From the NCBI RefSeq assembly GCF_032854445.1, contig NC_088303.1, positions 16,687,501 to 16,751,500 on the forward strand: 64,000 bases of DNA, given 5' to 3'. Positions 10,480 through 22,590 of this stretch are shown here, one piece after another (within the stretch, counting starts at the first letter, position 1; each line of letters begins with the position of its first letter). A model generated the notes under the pieces. The model was not told the origin of the DNA and did no database searches. It was given only the letters and a program-made list of their open reading frames with translations. A program made the position numbers and the translations under genes. Source of the DNA: Liolophura sinensis. Taxonomy: Eukaryota > Mollusca > Polyplacophora > Chitonida > Chitonidae.

Positions 10480-10630
10480 TCTGGTGGCGTGTTAGGGCAC
10501 CACATTGACCCAGGAGCGTCTCACCAATGCCGTCTAAGGATGATCGAGGATTTCCACTGAGCTCTGCCCGGTTTTCTCCCACCATAAGTGTAATTGAAAT
10601 ATTCTTGAATACAGCATAAAACACCAGTCA
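10480..10630 (+). mobile_element. SINE family A, rearranged copy
   Basis: It retains TGACCCAGGAGCGTCTCACC, AATGCCGTCTAAGGATG, GCTCTGCCCGGTTTTCTCCC, ACCATAAG and AATATTCTTGAATACAGCAT followed by AAAACACCAGTCAAT. The head is diverged and the centre is shortened. Confidence 0.8.
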
Positions 10631-12330
10631 ATCTCCAGATGTTTTCACAGGGGCGTAATAAGCACACACCTGTTAAAAAAAGTATTGGCATCAGTGTTGT
10701 AACATTTTATAAATTAAGCAGTTTTGTACACTACATGTACAAACCTGCCATGGTAATTGAAAATTTTATAATTTTTAACTGTAAACAAGTCAGATAGTAT
10801 CTATTTAATATCTGTATGTTTACAAAACCTGAAGTAATCGGGCATATCATACGAAAAGAGCATTTATAACATCTCCTTATGTTTACACTGGAAGTTCTGT
10901 TCTAGACAGATAAAAGCAATGAGAGGATACTACTGATTGGATGTGTTAACCAATGACCTGTATGAGATGCCTGGAGCACCTAATAAGGCAGCAGTAGTGG
11001 GTGATGGGCCTGTGGGAGTAGTGAAGGAGGATCTTTATGGGAGGGGGTGGGGTCGGAGAGGAAGTGGTGGCAGAGATAAAGCAGGGATGGGACCATGTGT
11101 CCACACACACACACTATCCTTGACCATATCAGACAGAGACTATCATGGGGGCAGTATCCCAGGGGATCAGGGGAAATCACCCAGGGGATTAGTGCAGGTG
11201 TAATTACTGCTCCTAGATAGGTTAAGTCACCCAAGCCTTCTTATCTTTGGCAGGATGAGTGGGCCAAGGCTAGGTGGAGGAAAGGAGTGTTCAGGCGCTA
11301 ACATAGCATGACACATCTTTCTGTACATGTAGACTATTTTATAGACCTGTGGATTGGTGTAGGAAAACAACAAAAGTATACATATGTGTGCGAGTGTTAT
11401 TGCTAATTTTGAACAAGTAATTATGCTTAGAAATTTGGGAGAGATCCTCTGACAGTCCCGAAGAAGATAGAAATTCCTCTGCTGGAAAGGACTTGACTTT
11501 GAATGGACACTGAAGTTGTCTTTTAAATTTTTTTCCTTAATCCATTATCCATATAAACCCAGCTTTAGAAATCCGTCAACTAAATGAGCGAAGACAGCTT
11601 AGAGATCTAAAATTTTTAAACAGGGAAGTCTTGCATGCCAGATTCTCTGTCGAAATGCATTCTGTTTCTGATTGTCAAACACTACATAACTATACCGTGA
11701 CTAAGCTAAGGGGAATAATATAACTGGTATATTCCATGAGTTTATGTTTGATGAAGTGAGAAATTAGGAGAATAATACACAATTATTTTCCAATTACTCT
11801 GTATTCATGTGTGTGTCAAAAATACATGTAATTGTTCTAGCAATTGGAAACATCACATAACATGTAATTAAGATAGCACAGGCATGTCTACACTACAGTG
11901 GATTGGTTTTCCCCATGGTTCACTTGGATGCTGTGTGGGTGTATATGCTGGGATTTAAATTACTGCTATTCCCTCTGTATTGTGTACCAGATTTGTCACT
12001 TCTTGGAATAACATTATGTGTGGTTTGGCGGGAGGGGGGGGGGGGAGTCGGCTGAAATGAAAGGATTGGACATACTTTACATGGGCTGATCTTTAGTGAT
12101 CTTTAGACAGAGTGTGGGACATTTTGGCAAACAAATCAAAACTAAAAATTCTTTGTTTGAAGCTGTTCGATTGGAGTTCATTTCTGAAGGAGATGAAGAT
12201 GTTACAAAATTCTGGGAAGTGTGTAAATGGATGATTGTAGTGTAAAAGTGATCTATCTAAACATTTTTAAGCATCTGTAAGTTTTAACCTCATACAGGGG
12301 TTTACAGTAGTCTTACCATAAACCCCAAAG
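10631..12330. other. Spacer with G-rich patches
   Basis: A G-rich plus strand at 10990-11070 (GGGAGGGGGTGGGGTCGG near 11040) and a G12 run at 12034-12045, preceded by GGCGGGA, are possible G-quadruplex formers. Frames at 10937-11203 and 10980-11234 are by-products of this composition. Confidence 0.4.
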
Positions 12331-12500
12331 TAAGTGGGAAGGTCTGCCAGCAACCTGCGGATGGTTGTGGGTTTCCACCGGGCTCTGCCAGGTTTCCTCC
12401 CACCATAATGCTGGCCGCCGTCGTATAAGTGAAATATTCTTGAGTATGGCATAAAACACCAATCAAATGAATAAATAAATAAATCAAATAAATAAATAAA
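12331..12500 (+). mobile_element. SINE family A, 5'-truncated
   Basis: It begins at AAGTGGGAAGGTCTGCCAGC and continues through the complete 3' region to a long (AAAT)n tail at about 12465-12500. The head with the Pol III boxes is absent. Confidence 0.9.
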
Positions 12501-12959
12501 CGCCAAATATTTAGTAGTTTACAGTCCTTGAGTGTATCCAGCCATGTTACCTTCCCTGAGTATTTTTAATAATATCATGGGATACCCCTCAAATTACTGT
12601 GACCTGTGTAATATATTATATAAGGTGATTTATCTTACTAATCATTTATTGAAATTAACTCAAGAATTATTGAAAATGTTGTATCCCATGACTAAATTTT
12701 TAGCAATCTTTTTATCATGATGGTAAGAAATAATAAACCTTATATTTGTGTTTATTCTCATGCAGCATGCAAAGGATTGGTCTTTTTTTAAATGTTAGAC
12801 CACACAAATTGAACCTTTTGGTTTACAAGCAGAACAGACCTCAATGTCATAAGATGATATAAATATAAAACTGAAAAATTATTGTGGAAAAGGTAGACTA
12901 TGCCAGCAGTTGTTTCCCCTTGAGGACATATTTATGTAATAGGAAAGTCCTTAAAAACA
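12501..12959. other. Spacer between two truncated SINEs
   Basis: A minimal frame at 12532-12720 overlaps AT-rich sequence. It has no protein character. Confidence 0.4.
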
Positions 12960-13099
12960 GGAGTCAGCAGCCTGCAGATGGTCTTGGGTTTCCCCCGGGT
13001 TCTGTTGGTTTCCTCCCACTACAATGCTGGCCATCGTCGTGTAAGTGAAATATTCTTGAGTACGGCATAAAATACCAATGAAATAAATAAATAAATATA
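12960..13099 (+). mobile_element. SINE family A, 5'-truncated
   Basis: It shows GTCAGCAGCCTGCAGATGGT, GTTTCCCCCGGG, GCTGGCCATCGTCGTGTAAG, AATATTCTTGAGTACGGCAT and an ATAAATAAATAAAT tail. It starts inside the central region, without the tRNA-like head. Confidence 0.9.
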
Positions 13100-13524
13100 T
13101 CGAAAATAGGAAAATCATAAAAAGCTTAAAGAGAAGATACAGTAAAAAGATGGATTTTCAGTTATATTTTTATTCCATTCTTGGATTGTTTAGTGTGAAC
13201 TTGCCTGTAGAAAGCAATAAAATTGGTATCGATAAATATGGTAAAGCATGTGCTTTCTCTGGTCAGTGAGCCCAATTATCTTCATTGTAATCTTTAATTG
13301 TTAGTAGTCGCTTTCCAGAAAACACTTGTAATACCTATTTATGAGATGTTATGTCAAAGTGTCTTGCTCATTTGGGATCCCAAACTCTTTTCTCAGAAAG
13401 CTGTTTGAAGTTTTCCAAATTTGGTGTAGATCAGCCCAAATAATCAATATCTGGTTTGATGATGATGACATGTACTTAGCTCTCTGCCATACTTTCAGAT
13501 AGATGGATGCTTGCAGATTCACCA

Positions 13525-13671
13525 GGGGCCAGTTTCATAAAGCGGCGGCACACAACATTTTTTATTGTACATTTGTCATATGATATTTTGTGCATTATTA
13601 TTACCATACTATTGCCCTATACAGTATGCGCGATTATCGTTCATGTGTGACATCTTTATGAAACTGGGCCC
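13525..13671. mobile_element. MITE-like element with clear terminal inverted repeats
   Basis: The left end GGGGCCAGTTTCATAAAG (13525-13542) is mirrored by CTTTATGAAACTGGGCCC (13654-13671), with one mismatch and an offset of one base at the very end. The 147-base element has no coding capacity. The same terminus occurs at 1643. Such short elements are usually mobilised in trans by a DNA transposase, which is not encoded here. Confidence 0.75.
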
Positions 13672-16447
13672 AGAGGCTTTAGCCTGGATTCAAGCATGCC
13701 AATGTTAATGGTCAAGCGCCCAGTAGTGTGAATTTAGTGTGCTCCTTATAGCACTTGGCCATGTCACAATACATGTTATGTGCACATGTAGACAATATTT
13801 GAGAGACAATGGGTGTTTAGAATCGTGTCACATTGGTTATGAATGTTTGGACGAGGTCCGTGAGAAAAGGGTCACTCATGACAATACTGTTGATGTAACA
13901 TTTATCATGATGTGTTCATCTCTGCAAAATCCTGGGTCAATAAACACTTCTCCAGAGCAGATGGCTCATGACATGACGATTTGGAAATATAATTAAAAAC
14001 GAAAAGGTGCTTTGGTACAAGAAATGCACTATTCAAACCAACATCTCAGTAATATCTATGGTTATCGATATATAAGGTTCTTTTCCCTATCATTTCATCT
14101 GTTGGGTGTCACATTTGAATGATAAGTTTCAATTGTCTTTTCAGATAGTGATTTGTCTTCTTGATTTACATATCTGCATGATATTTCAACAGCTTTTTGA
14201 GCTTTTAAACATATTAAGCTTGATGATTATTCTGTACAATCAGGTAGTTTTTGTATAGATTGAGACCTGGAAACTTGCTTATCAAGTTCAATGATGTTCC
14301 ATTGATACACAAACTGATTTTTCTTACATTTTCTTGTGTATATTTATGATGTGAACTCAGTTCCTTAAATGGAAATCGCAAATTTAAATATTTATTGAGA
14401 ATCTGTTGAGAAGTTTATGGGAGTTCAACTAGTCATTATGTTGCATGATATGATGAAAACTTCCTGTCTGGGTGTGAATATATGTCAAGTATTGTTAATT
14501 CTTAACTTTGTATTTTGTAATGAAACTTATTAGGAACCTGGCCCTGGGATTACGAAGCAGTCTTAGATCTAAGTCAAAATTTTAATCATTAAATTTAGTA
14601 TCTTTCTTTCCGTTATTTTATTGGAAATTTGTTGTACAATAATTTACCCCGAATTTACAATGTCAAGCAATATTTTGACGTTGTTACATCAGAAATAACA
14701 ATTTTAAAGTGATTTGAAATTTTAAGTAGTATTGTTACAGACCTCTAGCAGTCAGTTTGTATCGATTAGAAGTAGAGAAGTCTAATTAATTGCCATTGGA
14801 AAATTTACCATTGTGTGTGGCATTAATTGTTCATTCATTCTTGTATCTATATTACAACCAAAATGTCATCTGAAAACAATTGTTGAATTCATAACTATGT
14901 TGTTTATACAATCCTTTCAGATTTTCAGACTCATTTACTTTAAGTTTCAGGTGCAAATCATTGATGTTATTGTAACAGTTGAATAGTGTTTATGTTGTTG
15001 CATGGTAACCCCCCTATGGAGCCTATGAGGTTAATGAGAGAAGCAGACCATCTGACGATAATTGATAGACTCTTTTAGTCCGCTACCACTGGGTTTTTTT
15101 TTTTCTCACGCAGATATTATCAGTCTATTTGGCCAATTTTTATTTGTTGCTGCACATTTTCCAGTTGGTTGTAGCTGTGCAGACATATTTTTACAGTTGT
15201 CAAAACAATTGCTAATGGTGAATGTGAGCTTGCAGCAAACTGAAATGGGCACTGTGTGCAGATGCTACCTGGGGTTATTCTGAGGATGTAACCAGATAGC
15301 ATCCTCATAGTCTCTCAGAGAAGAATCACATTTATTAAATTGCGTAAATTTAGCCGATAAAAAGTCAAATTCATAATATCTTCTTTTTGCTGGCTGAAAT
15401 TTTTGTTGATTTGTCATGTCACACTTAAACCTGATGGAAGTAATTTCACCAAACGTTCTTCATGCCCAGATTCCATGATTACTTCTGTAAATTGAGATCT
15501 GAATTCATTTATGGATACAGTCTTGTTTAAATTATTGGGACCACCAATATCTTCATGCCATTTGAGTTCACAAAAAATTCGACTCAAAAATTAACAAATC
15601 CGTGTTTTTTATTCAATTTCAATGCAAAATTATATAATGTTTACATCAACTTAAATTATTATTAATTTATGCATGCAAGGCAACTTATTGTTGAAGTTAA
15701 TGAAATCTAGGATGAATGGATTTTGTAAATAAAGTTAAATTTTAAGTCCTCTTTCATCAAGATGTTAGCATGTTAGCGTGCATTTTGTATGTAAAGTATT
15801 GTTAAGGTTTTATATCATAGTTTTCATAAGGGTGTCAATGAGAATTGAAACATATCACAGTCATTTGCTGTGTTCATCTCTTCTCTAATTTCAGAATGAT
15901 GGAATTTTGGTGGAGTGAATTAGGAATATGTTTAAAAAAAAAGGGCTGGTGCCATCATGTATGAGTGAGTAGAATACATACATACATGTACCCTTCTCAA
16001 ACTAAACGAGACTGATATTAGTTTACTTTTCATGAGTTAGCCCTGGCTATCAGTTACGCGCACATATCTGCTATCATCCTTTCTCTTTGACAGTATGATA
16101 TATGGCTGGTGGTAATGCTTGTTGCTTTAGTGGATATTCTTGCTAGGGTTTTATCAGTTATGAATATATACCTAGTGCTAAGTCACCAGCCTTTTGACAG
16201 TCAGCCTAGTAAGACGAGGGATATATACATCATGATGTATTAGTGATGGATATGTGTGGAGGTAGCTATCTCTCCAACCCTATGTGTCTGTGGCACCTCT
16301 CCCTGTTCACGCTCTGTGGGGGGTAAGCTCTAGATAGGCTAACTCACCAGGCTCGCATGTACTAAATTTTGTAGCTTCCTGATCTTTAAATGATACATAC
16401 ACTTATACATGTACACATATGTATTAAAAGTATTAGCTTTCCATCTG
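13672..16447. other. Long spacer without supported genes
   Basis: A plus frame at 13739-13996 (containing CRQYLRDNGCLESCHIGYEC) looks somewhat protein-like, but it has no splice sites I trust and no family match. The CTGGCCCTGGGATTACGAAG near 14539 vaguely resembles the MITE terminus, though no partner end was found. The rest is unremarkable AT-rich DNA. Confidence 0.4.
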
Positions 16448-16560
16448 TGAGTTCAAGTCCAGCTCATGCTGGTTTCCTCCCTCCATAATGTTGGCAACTG
16501 TTGTATAAGTGAAATATACTTGAGTACAGCATAAAACACCTGTCAGAAAAATAAAAAAAA
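16448..16560 (+). mobile_element. SINE family A, copy starting at the B box
   Basis: It starts TGAGTTCAAGTCCAGCTCAT (the B-box segment) and jumps to GGTTTCCTCCCTCCATAATG. It then runs through GTATAAGTGAAATATACTTG to an A-rich end. Part of the central region is deleted. Confidence 0.85.
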
Positions 16561-17157
16561 TTGTAGCTTTCTAGATTTTACCATGTTTTAGGCATAGAAG
16601 CCTTTGAACATTACATCTACTAGAACATCTATAAAACTGGTACTTTCCTTGATTTTCAACCAGTCATTTTTACACAAAAATTTGTCACAGATACAAAAGC
16701 CCAAAAGTCTTCCATGTACACAATTTTCTGACTGTCTACTATGTACATATGTTCTGTATTTTCCAACTTACCACTTAGGTCCATCGTACTTTTTATCTCC
16801 AGTATCTTATCTCGGATATGTTATAACCTTCAGCATAATTTGTGGCAGGGGAACTTCTATAAACGTATGATTATTTATGATCAGCTGAGATCAACCTCAC
16901 GGATATTTTGCTAGATGGCCATTAATGATCCATACTGATTATTACTGGCCTTGTATTAAATTTATGATGTATTAGTGACCACGTGCATTCTGCCATTATG
17001 CTGCCCTATGCCACTAGTCAAAGAGGTTCAATTAATGGGCTGTTGAGGTGTACCAAGTGTGTGCATGTGTAACTAATGTCCACCTCTATTAGGTATGTTT
17101 GTTGAGCTGAGAGCACATGTAGCTAACATGGTAGTGCAGACAGCCGGCACTTGAGCT

Positions 17158-18089
17158 TCATTCATGGGCCAGCAGACCTGAGCTGTGCTGAGCGGCTGTC
17201 AGTCTCCCTGGCAATTGCAAGGTGAAATGTTTCCAGGATCCCACAGTTTGGCCTAGAATCGTTGGGGAGAGACCATAACACTGGAGCTCCTGGTCGCAGG
17301 AAAGTCTCTGAGCAGTGTCCTTGTTCCCATATGTTGAGACATTCAGAGAGGATCTACCAGGAGAGTGACAAGAGGATAAGAGTTTAGCAGCCACCGCCTC
17401 TGGAACGGTAGTGAGTCTGTATATTAGTGCAGACCGTCACCTATCTTTGTACAGTTGTTTCAAGGCACAGAGATAAGAGGTTGTGCTGTCTGCTTCCCCT
17501 CCAGTTGAGATCAATAGATCTGTGTCCATGGATAGGCCGGTCAGCTCCCCCGAACCATCACACGCCGCCGCCGCAGTATTGACAAATAATGGCATGTAAA
17601 GATACGTATGATCACAGTCCGTGGGGCCAGCTGAATTCAAATGAGCAGCTAAAAAGCGTTTGATTTTTGTCGCAGTGTGTTTGGCATTGAATAATGCAAA
17701 TGGTGGACGGTGTGTTGTATCATGGACAGACAGGAGTGTAATCTCAGTGGTAGACAGGAGATTTGGTACTATATCTAGCAGCCTTGCTGCTTGGAGTGTT
17801 TAGTGTGGTGAGAGAGTCTGGGTGCCCATGGTAGCAGAACTGTGAACACAGGAGCTACTGTCTGCAAAGCCACAACATCCTCATCCAGTACTGCTGATGT
17901 ATCCACTACACCCTCTATAGTCTGCGAATTCCTCCCTGCTTCCTGGTAAGTGTCTGTGGCCTGAGGCATAGTTTGGTGAGAACACTGTTGTTTTGCCCCT
18001 GTCTTCATTGTGTATACTCTATGGAAGTGGGAGCCATATACACTGATGTTGGGTAAGACGTAAACCCTATCACCCCTCAGCACAGCTAC
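17158..18089 (-). pseudogene. Unrecognised, interrupted coding-like region
   Basis: On the minus strand, a frame from 18089 to 17775 (105 codons including stop; contains EAGRNSQTIEGVVDTSAVL) overlaps by 25 bases a second frame. The second frame runs from 17799 to 17158 and is open for 214 codons except for a single TGA at 17439-17437. One -1 shift near 17775-17799 and one stop are therefore all that interrupt about 315 codons. The translated sequence has balanced composition (GGEADSTTSYLCALKQLYKD before the TGA; GNKDTAQRLSCDQELQCYG after it). The region is visibly richer in G and C than its surroundings, which itself lowers stop frequency. No ATG was found at a sensible start and no domain is recognised. 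It may be a decayed gene, a gene with assembly errors, or a chance open stretch. Confidence 0.35.
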
Positions 18090-18092
18090 TCA

Positions 18093-19270
18093 CTGTAACC
18101 CAGGCACTAATGAAACTGCTACTCTCGGTCTATAATGTACCTAGTACATGCCTTTTCTCTGTTTACGCTGCTGTGTGCTGAATTTTTAATATCGTATTTT
18201 CGGTGCATGTAGTCTATGCTGCACCTACTCCATGGAGGCTTGACGAGGTTGAGAATCACATACAAACTGTACACAGGTGAGCTTGTCACGAAAATACCAA
18301 AATTTCTGTATGTGAGGCTTATATATAAGGCTTATAGTTAAGATTTCCAGTTCGTCCAAGATTTAGTGGTCAGGTTTCATGTGTACCTGTCTTGCCAGCA
18401 TCTTAAGGGTGCTGTCTCTAGACATTGATGCCAGCATTACATCAGTCTGGGATAGGGATAATTTCTGCTCGCAACATGGACAATCCAGATATATTGGTGA
18501 TTGTTCAGAATTAAGCCATGCTCTGATGTCGGTAGGCAGGAGAGCCCGTTAATGATTTATTACATAAACCTTATGTGTCTGGGCTAGACATTTATTTAAA
18601 TCACTGTGTTTGGGTAAATTTTGGTCGTAAATTTATTTTCAGCCACAGGGTAGGGAAGAAAAATTTGAAATGGATTGACATACATATAGCTATTGCAAGC
18701 CTTTGCGCTTCTTTTATCTTAAGTCTGTTCTGGTAATTGGTGAACTAAGTTGCACAATTGTAAAATTGTTTAAACTCTCCCATTTTTTCTTTCGTTCTTT
18801 TCATTAGGAGGACTGTATACTGTATTAATTATTCATCTACTAAAAAGGTAAAAAGGAAAAGCAACTTTAGCTAGTGTTCTGTAATGATCATGCACAGTAT
18901 ATGTATATACACACACTGTTCTGCAGATTGCGAATCTGGTACAAATCCAAATATTATACACATCATGTATGGTGTACATGGAGAAAATATTTTTCGTCTG
19001 TCGATTGTTTAGTGGGTGTTCATCTGGACATGTAAACGATTCCTTTTGCAAGGTACATGTTTAAATCATATTTAAAAATCGGTCATGGCATATATATGTA
19101 TGTATGTACTTGTTTTTACTCTTTGGCAACTTCAGGAACCAAACCTGTGGTACAAATCCAAATATTAGGTACATCATGTAACATGTAGGCAATGCTTTTT
19201 ATGTGTTTTTATTTTATGTGTGTTCATCTTGGCATATACAGTGTAGATGCATGTCAGTAGTACTTATATA
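18093..19270. other. Spacer containing an old local duplication
   Basis: Segments at 18938 and 19149 share GGTACAAATCCAAATATTA, then ACATCATGTA, and later GTGTTCATCT-GGCAT-like sequence at the same offset of about 211 bases. No gene was seen. Confidence 0.5.
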
Positions 19271-19665
19271 ACTGGGTGGCTGGATGGTGTAGCATGGGTG
19301 GCTGGATGGTGTAACGTGGTGGCTGGATGGTATAGGCAGGTGGCTGGCTGATGTAACATGGGTGACTGGATGGTATAACTGGGTGGATGGCTGTGGTAAC
19401 ATCGGTGGTTGAATGGTGTAGCATGGGTGGCTAGATGGTATGAGTGGATGGCTGGATTTGATAACTGGGTGGCTGGATGGTATAAGTTAGATGACTGCAT
19501 GGTATAACTTGGTGGCTGGATGGTATAAGCAGGTGGCTGGTTGATGTAACATGGGTGACTGGATGGTGTAACTCGATGGCTGGATGATATAATTTGGTGT
19601 ATGGATGGTATAACTCTGTGGCTGGGTGGTGTAACATGGTGGATGGGTGGTATAGGATGGGTGTT
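19271..19665. repeat. Degenerate minisatellite, about 20-23 bp units
   Basis: Units follow GGTGGCTGGATGGTGTAACA with variants (GGTATAACT, GGTATAAGC). Unit lengths vary between about 18 and 23 bases, so the array is old. Periodic frames on the minus strand (HPATQL-, YTIQPPSY-like) arise from the repeat. Confidence 0.95.
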
Positions 19666-20085
19666 GGTACATTGTAATATACAAGGAGACAACACTTACA
19701 CTATCTGGATGTGACGTCATTGAAATTGAAGTGATTCTTTACAAATGGTCCTAAAAGAACAGCAAACATTATGCCTTTGGGGCAAAGATTTTCTGTTACA
19801 GAAAGTAACCTCAGCATAACTGGAAGTGAAAATGAATTGTATGCAGATTAGCGTAAGAAACTGTAAGATACATTATCCAACAGTTCAGTAATCACCGAAA
19901 CCCCGGCAGCACTACTTGTAGTATTTCAATTTAGGATTCTTTCTTTACATTTTACAGTTGTGTATTTAACATTATTACAGTATTAAACACGAATGAAATT
20001 AAAATAAATTTAAGATAACTAGTAAATATTTAACAGGACACAAATTGGCGTTTGTATATAGGCTCATTTGATTTAGATTTCAATT
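19666..20085. other. Spacer, nothing recognised
   Basis: AT-rich sequence with no open frame of interest and no repeat. Confidence 0.4.
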
Positions 20086-20176
20086 GGTTAAGTCTCCTCC
20101 CACCACAACCCTGGCTGATGGCGTTTAAGTGAAATATTCTTGAGTACAGCGTAAAACATCAATCAAATTAATAAAT
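20086..20176 (+). mobile_element. SINE family A, 3' end only
   Basis: It shows CTCCTCCCACCACAACCCTG, AGTGAAATATTCTTGAGTAC, AGCGTAAAACATCAATCAAA and TTAATAAAT. Everything upstream of the CCCACCATAATG-equivalent is absent. Confidence 0.9.
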
Positions 20177-20779
20177 CGATCAGTTGGTAACAATATAAGT
20201 AATACCGCTAAGTTTTATCTGTGTGGTAAGTGCATGAATTCCTCATTGAATCAATCAATCGAGCAATCAATCAGTCAATAATAATTGGAGAAAACTGATT
20301 TGTGAGAGGTAGAGTGGTCGTTTGGCCTTGCACTGGCCGCCACTTGTTATTAACCTCTGATGGAAATCTGCTGCAGTCCATTTAACTAAGTGCCGGAACA
20401 TTATAGAGACAATCAATTAATCAATACATCAATTTCTATTCTGAGGGAAACATCAAAGTTTTAATGTTGTACTAGCTTTGATGTGGAGATGTGAGGAGTG
20501 AATCAACGTAATTCCGGTTCTCCAGAAATGTTTATGATCTCACCTATTTGTAAAACAGCTACATTTCTTCCTGCTTCAACCTTAGTGGAAGGTTGAACTC
20601 CAAATAACTTATAAATACATGAAGTTAACAACATCCATGCAGTATTTGGGTACATGTATAATGTTCATCCTGACGCAATCTTACAAAATGGCCAATGTTT
20701 TTGGATGGCAGTTTCAAATTCAACAGAATCTCATGTATACATGTATTTGTATTATTTAGGAAAAACTTTAAATTCATGG
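20177..20779. other. Spacer with AATC-rich patches
   Basis: Irregular AATC repeats occur at 20248-20280 and again at 20409-20433. No gene was seen. Confidence 0.4.
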
Positions 20780-20923
20780 CAGTTGACACATATAGGGGAA
20801 ACTTTCTTTAAATAGCAGTTGACACATATAGGGGGAACTTTCTTTAAATAGCAGTTGACACATATAGGGGGAACTTTCTTTAAACAGCAGTTGACACATA
20901 TAGGGGGAACTTTCTTTAAACAA
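20780..20923. repeat. Tandem repeat, 4 units of exactly 36 bp
   Basis: Units start CAGTTGACACATATAGGGGG (20780, 20816, 20852, 20888) and continue AACTTTCTTTAAATAG or AACTTTCTTTAAACAG. Because 36 is a multiple of three, minus-strand frames repeat 12 residues (YLKKVPPICVNC). This is likely incidental. Confidence 0.97.
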
Positions 20924-22556
20924 CCATGACATTGCCTCAGTTTGTCCCAGATGTGATTCTTCATATGATTGAATGATTCCCTGCATGTATATCATCTTTT
21001 CTTGTTAAATAAAACTTCAGATCATACAGTATTGGTCAAAAAGCACCAACTTTGTGTGTTTTAGGACTACTTCAGATGTTTCTGTTATGAATTAGCATGC
21101 CTTTATTTTATGATCATTGTCACATTTTCTCTTTTTTTCCCATCCTAGTTTTTTGAAGTTTGTTTTTCAGTTGCTACACTGGTAAACATTTGCTCAAAGT
21201 ACATTGACACGTTTTAATAAACTTTTTAGTCAATATGAGCAATTTTGCAGATTTATTTTTAAGTGCAGCATGTTTTGAAAGCATGTCTGACTTTCCATTG
21301 GTAAAATGTAACTTAACTACAAACACTGAAGTTATGCGAAAGAAGAGATAGGTATTTTCATGTATCTTTATGATAATTTGAGGGTGCTAAAATTTGTATC
21401 CAAAAATGTAAGACTGCAGGTGATAACATTTATGATAAAATGCAATGCTCTCTTTCTACATCAGTCTTAACCTAACATATTCTATGTGAATTCTACATCC
21501 CCTCAGGCCAGAGATGTTGCAACTTTCTTCACAGATATTACAACACTTACGATAACGTATATCTTGTTATATCTCTGAATATTCCATTGCTTATGTTTTT
21601 GTGGCTCAACTGTGACCACAAGTGTGTTTATGGTCATGTTTGACCTTCTATCTTTAACTTGTGCCATTTACTTATCAAGGGGCTTGAGTGCAAGTCGACA
21701 TTGACTTCTAGCTGGATGTGGCAGCTATTGTGAATTTCCGCTTGTTTTCTACCAGCTTTTGTGGAAAACATTATTATGTTGCCATGGTGATGCCTTGCAA
21801 ATTTTGTGTACGCAGTGGTAAGTACATTGGTGAGAAAAGTGGTAATTATTTCTATTAGAAGAGAGGTGAACAAAGGCTTATGGATGAATTGTTGGCAGTT
21901 GTAACCGTTACTCTGTCATTACTTCAAGAAGGTTTCAATTTATTCATCAAGCTGCATTCTACCTGAAAAGCGTTTTGTCTATATTGGACTTGGCTGACAG
22001 CCATTACGAAAGCAGCATTTGTACCTTCAGGACAGAAGAGCTCCTCCGTCCGTAGCCATTACATCACTCAGATTACTCTTTTGTTCCCGAGCACAAAGCC
22101 AATATTGGTATCAGCCCGAGTTAATAGATTTCAACGGTGCACTGACTCGAGTGTTAAACTGTGGCCTACCTAGATGAGGAGCCAGGGCTTTTGTGTCACA
22201 GTTCATTTGTATCGACGTTTTCCTCTACTTTTATTCTAAAGGCCCTTTTGCCTCAGCAAGTCGTTAACTCCATTCAAGAGATTCGCTCGATATAAAACAA
22301 GCACACTGGTTGAACTTTCTGTTTCCAATATTTTAACTCGACTCGACGTCTGCGTCTAAATACTAATTGGCTTGTTCTCATGTACAGCTGAGGAGTTAGG
22401 AGGATGCAACCTGTTCTCTGAAATATTGACAATCAGACGATGGCTTGATAATCTGAATACTTGATTCTGAAGTCTGGCTAAAGATCTGCTGACCTTAGCT
22501 ACCTTAACAACATGTCTACAAAGGGCTCTTACTGGCCATGATAGCACTGTAGTTAG
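20924..22556. other. Spacer, no supported gene
   Basis: The frame at 21634-21873 (minus) is short and unconvincing. The stretch 22000-22350 is somewhat richer in CG dinucleotides but shows no exon. Confidence 0.4.
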
Positions 22557-22590
22557 TCCGCTTCGGAGGCGGTAGATCCAGGGTCAGTAG
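22557..22590 (+). mobile_element. SINE family B head fragment
   Basis: CCGCTTCGGAGGCGGTAGAT followed by CCAGGGTCA repeats the head of the complete element at 5178 with two mismatches. The body is missing. Confidence 0.75.

Noticed and set aside
19264-19695. 143-codon His/Pro/Ser-rich minus frame
   Set aside because: Entirely the translation of a degenerate minisatellite; other registers of the array are equally open.
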